Source: Nitrosomonas communis
GTDB taxonomy: Bacteria; Pseudomonadota; Gammaproteobacteria; Burkholderiales; Nitrosomonadaceae
DNA length: 64,000 nt
Assembly (NCBI RefSeq): GCF_001007935.1
Contig: NZ_CP011451.1
Coordinates: 868,001-932,000 of the forward strand
Reading direction: 5' to 3'
Part shown: in pieces, positions 58,044 through 64,000 of the stretch
How the letters are laid out: each line of letters begins with the position of its first letter
How positions within the stretch are numbered: the first letter of the stretch is position 1
The notes under the pieces: generated by a model
Told to the model about the DNA's origin: nothing
Database searches by the model: none
The model's input: the letters and a program-made list of their open reading frames with translations, nothing else
Program-made: the position numbers and the translations under genes

Positions 58044-59225
58044 ATGAATAAAATGAAAATACAAATAATCAGATTAGCTCATTATTTAATGTTTATTTTT
58101 ATCCTGAGCAATTACAGCAACGCTGTGTGGGCAGCCGAGAATAAAGATAAAACCCAGCCGACAGATTTCCTTGATCTTGCGGCTGTCATGCTAAAAGATG
58201 GTCATAGTGATCGCGCCTTGTTAGCCTTGCAGAGTGTGGATCTGAAAGATAAAAAAACCGATCTGGCGAGGTTTTATACGCTACAAGGCTTAGCCTATAT
58301 GAATCTGAATGATTTTGCAGCAGCCAAAGACAGTTTGCAGCTAGCGGTTAAAAATGGACAGAACGATGTCGTTATTTTTGTCTATCTGGCGCAAGTTCAT
58401 TATGCGCTCAAAGCGTATCGAGATACGATCCAGTCCATTAAGAAGGCGGGTGAACACGCCAGCAAAGCGACCTTAATCACTCTAAAGGCACAAGCTTACT
58501 GGCATCTGAAAGAAACAGCTGCCGCTATCAATGCACTGGATGAGGGTCAGAGACTCTATCCAACAGATTTCAGTTTTCTTAGACGTAAGGTTTTTTATTT
58601 TGTTGAGCTCGGTTTATATCATGAAGCTACCCAATTGGGCAGGCAATACCTCAAGCAATCAAAGGCGGCTGCGGAGGACTATATCGCTATTGGTAATGCA
58701 TTGCGGTTAAGCAAGCAATATCAGGAGGCGCTAGATATCCTGGAAATTGCTCGTCTGCGATTCCCTGAGAATGAAATGGTTGCAAAACTGCTGGCGTACA
58801 CCTACCTGGATCAGGGAAAACTCAATTCGGCGGCATTCATCCTTGAGCAAGCCGCTTTATTGAATCCAGGCCTACAAGCTGAAGCAGGAGAGATTTATCG
58901 GCGTGCAGGTCGTTTTCATAAGGCATTGACGCTGAATGAAAGCATCAGTGATCAGAAAGTAAAACTTAAACAACGACTATCCATTCTGCTTGCATTAAAG
59001 CAATTCGAACGTGCTGCCAATATGGAATCAAGCTTATATCGGTCCGGAGTATTGGATGATCAAGAAGTACGCTACGCGCTTGCGTATGCCTTATTCTCAA
59101 GTAAGCGCTTTCCAGAAGCTAATAAGCATTTGGACCATTTAAAAGATGCCGAGCTTTTCAGAAAAGGCACTGAGCTTCGTCGATTGATGGAAATCTGCAA
59201 AACCGAACCATGGCAATGCACTTAA
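58044..59225 (+). CDS. TPR-repeat protein of the TonB operon
   Basis: A 393-residue protein with a hydrophobic N-terminus (about 9-30, probable signal or anchor). It is followed by about nine tetratricopeptide-like helical hairpins, e.g. LARFYTLQGLAYMNLNDFAA, VIFVYLAQVHYALKAY and LLAYTYLDQGKLNSAAFILE. TPR proteins close the TonB2-type operons of marine gammaproteobacteria and are thought to help assembly or partner binding in the periplasm. It lies 18 bases after tonB. The 315 bases behind it hold no gene I recognise. Confidence 0.85.
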   Translation: MNKMKIQIIRLAHYLMFIFILSNYSNAVWAAENKDKTQPTDFLDLAAVMLKDGHSDRALLALQSVDLKDKKTDLARFYTLQGLAYMNLNDFAAAKDSLQLAVKNGQNDVVIFVYLAQVHYALKAYRDTIQSIKKAGEHASKATLITLKAQAYWHLKETAAAINALDEGQRLYPTDFSFLRRKVFYFVELGLYHEATQLGRQYLKQSKAAAEDYIAIGNALRLSKQYQEALDILEIARLRFPENEMVAKLLAYTYLDQGKLNSAAFILEQAALLNPGLQAEAGEIYRRAGRFHKALTLNESISDQKVKLKQRLSILLALKQFERAANMESSLYRSGVLDDQEVRYALAYALFSSKRFPEANKHLDHLKDAELFRKGTELRRLMEICKTEPWQCT

Positions 59226-59540
59226 TTCTTGCAATGACAGAAATCAGACCATGTCATGGCTACCTCATTACTTGTTCTGCTGACTATAGAGCTTGCGTTC
59301 ATTACGATTGCAATGCGTATTTGATGGCATTCCCCCTTATGCCGCCTTGATACCTTCCAGGTAACAGCTTCCTCCCTTTTTCATTAATAAATAATCTTCT
59401 GGTGCAATTTCATTGCCGGTGAAGAGAGGGCTTTTTACACCTAATGTTTACCTCGATTAATCATGCTTTTTGGATGCTGTGTTAAGCAGACAGATTTTCA
59501 TCGCAAATATTTTTTCAAAAATAAAGACTACAAAAATAAG
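59226..59540. other. 315-bp spacer before the receptor gene
   Basis: No gene, strong hairpin or known operator was recognised. The receptor may have its own promoter here, or be read through from the TonB operon. Confidence 0.4.
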
Positions 59541-62500
59541 ATGAAAAAATCTTTTCTTTATCTGGTCATTTTGTGCACTGCAATTTTTTTTAACTCTCTT
59601 GCATGGGGAGAGACTGAAAAAGCAGAGTTTTCGATTCACCTCTTTCAGGATGGCCTGCCTATTGCTGATGCAGAACTAACGATCAGCAGCATGACATACG
59701 AAAGAACGGATGCACAACTAATTGAAGCTACGCCCTCCCTGCTTACCTGGCGTGTTGAAGACCAACCTTTCCTTAAAACAAATGCCAATGGCAGCATAGC
59801 AGCAAAATTGCCATCCGGTAAGTATCATTTCAAACTCAAAACAAGCGATCAGACATTTGCCTTTGATTTGCCTTTACATACCGCTGAGAATGTGCAAATT
59901 CTGGTGACTTTTTATTCCGATGGCAAGGAGCCGTTACTCAACATTGAAAGCTCCGTTGCCGGTACCATTGCAGGTTCTGAAGCGCCAGACGAGAAACCGC
60001 CAGTTGAAGGTGATGGCGTTATGATAGTGAAAGTTCTTTCTGTGGAAACAAAAAAACCGATCAAGGATGTGCAGATTTTCGTGAGCGGCCTGAAGCAGCA
60101 GCTCAGAACAGATGAGCAGGGTCAGTTGGAAGCGAGCATCCCGGTCGGTAGCTATAGCGTTTCGTTGCTGCACCCAGCTTATAGCAGCCAAACGCAGGAT
60201 GAAATAAAAATCACCAAGGATCAGACAACCAAATTATCCTTCAATCTGACTCCGGCTGGTGTTGAGTTGGCTGAATATGTCGTCTTGGAGCCGTTTCTAG
60301 CGGGAACATTGACTTCGGTCATTGAAGAACAGAGAACCTCAACACAGGTAACGACCGTCCTCGGCGCCGAGCAATTCAGCCGCAGTGGGGACTCTGATGT
60401 GGCCAGCGCATTAAGAAGAGCTTCTGGTCTAACATTAGTAGGGGGTCAGTTTATCTTTATTCGTGGTCTGGGTGAGCGTTTTTCCTCAACCTTAGTGAAT
60501 GGTGCGGCGATTCCGAGCCCGGATGCAACGCGCCGTGTTGTGCCACTCGACCTTTTCCCTACCAACTTTCTCGAAAGTGTTCAGGTACAAAAATCTTATT
60601 CCGCTGATCGACCTGGTGAGTTTGCCGGCGGTACATTGGAAATGCGTACCCGTGGTATACCGGATGAGTTTTTCTTTAATTTAAGTGCCCAAACCGGTTT
60701 TAATGACAGGACCACTTTTGACAAGGGCCTTTCTTATAGAGGAGGTGACACCGATTTTCTAAGTTTTGATGACGGCGCCCGTGGTTTACCAAACTCGATT
60801 GCTGAGGCTACCAAAGATGGCAGCACTATCCAACCACAAACCACTTTTAATCCTAATGGATTTACCTCTCAGCAAGTTGAAACCTTTGGAGAGGATCTAT
60901 CTGATGTTTGGGATGTATCAGAAAAAAACAAAGGGCCAGATAGAGAATTACAAACTGCCATGGGTGATGTATTTAATCTGGGTAATTTCAGGGTGGGTTA
61001 TATAGCAGCGGGAGGCTGGAGTCAGCAGTTCAGGAATCTGCATGAAATCAATCGGGAATTCACGCCAAGAGCTAATGCCAGTGATGGCAGTTTACGGCTA
61101 GCTCGGGATTTTGACGTAAGGCGAACGTTAGAAGAAGTGCAGTTAAATGGCTATCTTGCAGCAGATATAGAATACAAGGACAAACATCGAATTTTCTCCA
61201 GAACGATGTTTTTGCGTCAATCAGTTGATGAAGCAAGAATAGACCAAGGCTTTACTGATGCGGAAACGACCGATGTGCGCAGAACGAAACTTAAATTCTT
61301 TTCTAATCAACTGTTGATGCAACAGGTGGGCGGCGAACATCATTTGGATTGGTTGAAAGATCTTTCCCTTAACTGGTTATATACCAATGCAACCGCCAAA
61401 AGAGATGAGCCGAACACGCGGGATTACCGCTATGATCAACTTCCAGATGGCAGTTTTGCTTTTTCCCGCAGAGCGGATAGTAATCAGACCATGTTCTCTG
61501 ACTTGACAGACAAGGACCAAAGCTGGCGTGCTGATGGGAAATTACCCCTTGAATTTTCCCCAAACTATAAAGTAAATCTGAATAGCGGTTTTATTCATCA
61601 GGATAAATCCAGAGATTCAAGTATTCAGCGTTTTACTTTTTTCCCTGTGGGGCCGGATGGAAGAAGTCCCGCAGTTCTGGGACAATCTTCACTGGAATCC
61701 ATTTTGCAGCCTCGCTTTATCGGCCCAAATGGTTTCCAACTAAGAGACACGACGCGTCCAACAGACAGCTACAACGCTACCCAGAAACTCTTTTCATATT
61801 ATGGCAAGCTGGATCTGACTATGTATGAAAGATTCAACTTAACGGGTGGCGTACGCTGGGAAGATAATAACCAATTTGTTGAAACATTCCAGAATGTTGC
61901 CAATACCAATCAATCTGTGACCAGCAGATTAAAACGGGTGGATGCGCTACCTTCAGTAACAACCACTTGGTTTATCACCGACAAGCAGCAATTGCGAGCT
62001 GGTTTTAGTCAAACGATTTCAAGACCGGATTTCAGAGAATTATCACCCGCGCCCTTTACCGATCTCAACACTAACACCGAAACAATCGGCAACCCTAATT
62101 TACAGCAGACGGATGTGACTAATTATGATGTACGTTGGGAATATTATTTGTCACCCAGTGAAAATTTGATGGCTAGTTTTTTCTGGAAAGATTTAACCAA
62201 CCCCATTGAGCTGGTGTCTTTGGCCGGAACAGCAGGTCTGCAGACATTTCAGAATGCTGACAAGGCTACGGTTTTCGGGTTTGAGCTGGAATTATTAAAA
62301 CAGTTGGGTTTTCTGCATCCCTTGCTTAATAATTTTTATGCAGGCGCAAATTATACCTGGTCCGATTCCACGATTAAATTGAATGCAGAGAACCTGCAAG
62401 CACAAACGACCAATAACCGGCCGTTACAAGGCCATTCAAAGCATATCTTTAATTTCCAGATCGGTTATGAAAATCCCGGCTGGAAAACACAGGCAACCTT

Positions 62501-62744
62501 GCTATATAACATTGCTAGCGAACGAATTGTCGCTGCCGGATTACTGGGTGCGCCGGATAAATATGAACAGCCTTTTCATCAGCTGGATTTTGTTTTCAAT
62601 CAGGCTGTCAACAAATGGCTTTCCATGCGTATGACTGCACAAAATCTGCTGGATGACGATGTGCTGGTCCTGCAGGGCGATGAGATCTCACGTCAGTTCC
62701 GTCGGGGGCGTCAGTTTAATGTAGGGGTGCGTATTAATTTTTAA
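59541..62744 (+). CDS. TonB-dependent receptor with N-terminal beta-sandwich domains
   Basis: A 1067-residue outer-membrane protein. ATG 59541 (MKKSFLYLVILCTAIFFNSL) is chosen as start because it gives a clean signal peptide; the track-length frame adds 26 unlikely residues. Residues 28-130 and 158-238 look like two carboxypeptidase-regulatory or cna-B-type sandwiches (VKVLSVETKKPIKDVQIFVS, PVGSYSVSLLHPAY). The plug (about 258-400) has VASALRRASGLTLVGGQFIF, IRGLGERFSSTLVNG and SYSADRPGEFAGGTLEMRTR. The barrel ends in VGVRINF with terminal Phe. This Oar/CarO-like architecture differs from classical siderophore receptors. No Fur box was found before it. Confidence 0.9.
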   Translation: MKKSFLYLVILCTAIFFNSLAWGETEKAEFSIHLFQDGLPIADAELTISSMTYERTDAQLIEATPSLLTWRVEDQPFLKTNANGSIAAKLPSGKYHFKLKTSDQTFAFDLPLHTAENVQILVTFYSDGKEPLLNIESSVAGTIAGSEAPDEKPPVEGDGVMIVKVLSVETKKPIKDVQIFVSGLKQQLRTDEQGQLEASIPVGSYSVSLLHPAYSSQTQDEIKITKDQTTKLSFNLTPAGVELAEYVVLEPFLAGTLTSVIEEQRTSTQVTTVLGAEQFSRSGDSDVASALRRASGLTLVGGQFIFIRGLGERFSSTLVNGAAIPSPDATRRVVPLDLFPTNFLESVQVQKSYSADRPGEFAGGTLEMRTRGIPDEFFFNLSAQTGFNDRTTFDKGLSYRGGDTDFLSFDDGARGLPNSIAEATKDGSTIQPQTTFNPNGFTSQQVETFGEDLSDVWDVSEKNKGPDRELQTAMGDVFNLGNFRVGYIAAGGWSQQFRNLHEINREFTPRANASDGSLRLARDFDVRRTLEEVQLNGYLAADIEYKDKHRIFSRTMFLRQSVDEARIDQGFTDAETTDVRRTKLKFFSNQLLMQQVGGEHHLDWLKDLSLNWLYTNATAKRDEPNTRDYRYDQLPDGSFAFSRRADSNQTMFSDLTDKDQSWRADGKLPLEFSPNYKVNLNSGFIHQDKSRDSSIQRFTFFPVGPDGRSPAVLGQSSLESILQPRFIGPNGFQLRDTTRPTDSYNATQKLFSYYGKLDLTMYERFNLTGGVRWEDNNQFVETFQNVANTNQSVTSRLKRVDALPSVTTTWFITDKQQLRAGFSQTISRPDFRELSPAPFTDLNTNTETIGNPNLQQTDVTNYDVRWEYYLSPSENLMASFFWKDLTNPIELVSLAGTAGLQTFQNADKATVFGFELELLKQLGFLHPLLNNFYAGANYTWSDSTIKLNAENLQAQTTNNRPLQGHSKHIFNFQIGYENPGWKTQATLLYNIASERIVAAGLLGAPDKYEQPFHQLDFVFNQAVNKWLSMRMTAQNLLDDDVLVLQGDEISRQFRRGRQFNVGVRINF

Positions 62745-63433
62745 TCTAAAACAAAATCCAGCTATTGATTCTTTTCAGCACAAGCTTAGAAGTTACAAAA
62801 TTAATATATCGCTTCCTCTGATGCTCAGGCTATGCCACCTGGGTGTCATGTTTATTTAACCTGACAACTGTAACTGGATGGGGTGGGTCGGGTGAATGAG
62901 AAAATTACTGAAATACCACGATTTGTTGTAGATTAGATTCTCCAATCAAGCAGTCAACTGCGGTTGTTAGATTGAAGGGTTATATTCAAATGCTTGCTAT
63001 CAGTATTCCTGACAGTTGACTATTTGTATGACACCTTCCCCTTCTTCATTATGGTTGATTTCCATGTTAATTGGATTGCAGAAATCACCGTTATATGAAA
63101 TTTCCTTATTAGTTCAATTATTTGTAAAAAATTTTACTTTTTACTCTTTACTGAAAAGCTAACGCTCCAAATTATGCAGGTAAGGAACAAATGAATTAAT
63201 TTATTTGCATGAAACACCCTTTATGTCATAGCAAAGTAACAATGTTGTCATATTAACTTGCTAAATTTGTTAAAGCAAAATGTTTAATCCTTCGGGTTCA
63301 CTTCCCTGTCCCCTCGGGCGTTAGAAACGGAAAGGCGGCTGCTCCGAGGGGAAAAAAACGGCGTAATCCCCTGCTACTTGCGGCGAGGATGGTCGTTTTT
63401 AGGTCGCCACAATTTTATTTTTGGAGATAATAA
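62745..63433. other. 689-bp spacer with structured leader at its 3' end
   Basis: The first 560 bases are AT-rich without a plausible gene. The last 150 bases form a GC-rich leader just ahead of the next gene, described separately. Confidence 0.5.
63309..63409 (+). promoter_or_regulatory. Structured 5' leader, possible riboregulator
   Basis: A nine-bp stem TCCCCTCGG/CCGAGGGGA (63309-63317 and 63344-63352) encloses a purine-rich 26-base loop. Then GGGGAAAAAAACGGCGTAATCCCC could pair as an alternative, and GGCGA...TCGCC forms a further stem before the AT-rich ribosome-site region (GGAGATAATAA). The leader contrasts with about 500 bases of AT-rich sequence around it. It does not match a riboswitch class I can recall. 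It could regulate the gene that begins at 63434. Confidence 0.4.
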
Positions 63434-64000
63434 ATGGTAAGGTTTGAGAATAAGCGGGCAGAATTGGCAATAGCCGCAGCATTTCTGTTAGGTATGGTTG
63501 CATCAAATAGTCATGCGGCAACAGCTAGCTTTGATCCTGCGACGGGTGTGGTTGACTTTCCTGTAGTGGAAGTTTTAGATGGCGCAACATCCTCTTTTTA
63601 TAGCGCGAAACTGCAAGTCACTGATAATGAGCTACAACTGATAGCTGCTGACGTTATATCACCTGCAAAGGGACAACAGCGTGTTGTATTTGATTCTGCA
63701 ACAGCGGCTGTACATGTACCATCTGTCGTCGTGGGTGCGGAAGAGTTTTATGCTAAGCTGCAGTTAGTACCTGGATCAGAACCTTTACGTTTTACCGTCG
63801 CACAATTGGTGAGCAATAATTTTCAAGGCTGTCCTTCTTTTTCCACACCTGGACCTAACCAGGGATCCTGTGTTTTAAGTGGTGAAATCAAGCAAGATAT
63901 CACCTTGACTAAAAATACTCAGTGGATTTTATCAGGCGGCGTTTTTATCGGTGGCAATAATACTGACAGCGCTACATTAACCATTAATCCAGGCACAAAA
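63434..64000 (+). CDS. Secreted protein with beta-helix-like repeats, N-terminal part
   Basis: 189 residues are present and the frame runs off the right edge. The ATG follows GGAGATAATAA. A signal peptide (about 1-31: AELAIAAAFLLGMVASNSHA, then ATA) leads into repeats: ATGVVDFPVVEVLDGATSSF, YSAKLQVTDNELQLIAADV, TAAVHVPSVVVGAEEFYAKL. After a Cys pair (GCPSFSTPGPNQGSC) comes ITLTKNTQWILSGGVFIGGN then SATLTINPGTK. The last segment resembles the first turns of a parallel beta-helix in large secreted proteins. Function unknown; it probably works with the preceding TonB receptor because both follow the dedicated operon. Confidence 0.75.
   Translation, partial: MVRFENKRAELAIAAAFLLGMVASNSHAATASFDPATGVVDFPVVEVLDGATSSFYSAKLQVTDNELQLIAADVISPAKGQQRVVFDSATAAVHVPSVVVGAEEFYAKLQLVPGSEPLRFTVAQLVSNNFQGCPSFSTPGPNQGSCVLSGEIKQDITLTKNTQWILSGGVFIGGNNTDSATLTINPGTK

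Noticed and set aside
62745..63308. CRISPR or tandem repeats in the long spacer
   Set aside because: No regularly spaced repeats were found on reading; only AT-rich unique sequence.

Overview
The window looks like a chromosomal segment of a Gram-negative betaproteobacterium, most probably a Nitrosomonas-type ammonia oxidiser. This is inferred from gene content and protein style: a 14-gene nuo operon, a squalene synthase with a hopanoid-associated epimerase, a glycogen gene group, many outer-membrane lipoproteins, moderate GC and many intergenic repeats. No ammonia-oxidation gene lies in the window, so the genus is a guess. No CRISPR array, prophage or rRNA operon was seen.

Layout. 1-3241: htpG (cut by the window edge) divergent from a secreted sorbosone-dehydrogenase-like protein. 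3242-19322, all on the minus strand: tpiA, secG, tRNA-Leu(GAG) and nuoA to nuoN, which may be largely co-transcribed. 19680-25568, minus strand: a sulfotransferase, a YciA-type thioesterase, a long-chain acyl-CoA ligase and a FadE-type acyl-CoA dehydrogenase. 25927-31332, plus strand: a single-domain MCE protein with its lipoprotein, a small LptM-like lipoprotein that is under the usual ORF size cut-off, lysA, squalene synthase and hpnA. 31337-37925, minus strand: a TrmA/RlmD-type RNA methyltransferase, two unusual Hsp70 proteins and a DUF2760 protein in an overlapping operon. 38106-44862: glycogen metabolism (glgB and a GH57 enzyme on minus, glgX on plus).

44863-53661 is accessory and partly decayed: a His-tailed cytochrome c, a frameshifted DUF1540 gene, a 947-residue ACP / fatty-acyl-AMP-ligase / PlsC fusion, remnants of IS5- and IS3-family transposases, an Slp lipoprotein, a PhoB-like regulator that has lost the phospho-acceptor aspartate, and a PsiE protein.

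54029-64000 is a dedicated TonB energising operon (DUF3450, long ExbB, short ExbB, ExbD, TonB, TPR protein). It is followed by a large TonB-dependent receptor with two N-terminal beta-sandwich domains. After a long structured leader comes the start of a secreted protein with beta-helix-like sequence. The set reads as one outer-membrane machine with its receptor and a possible cargo or partner, and is the best candidate here for an under-described system.

A family of about 103-bp elements with about 20-bp terminal inverted repeats occurs seven times in the window (2951, 25693, 27420, 30179, 32527, 41961, 49920). It behaves like a MITE; one copy supplies the stop codon and last residues of a gene, and one has kept the ends but replaced its core.
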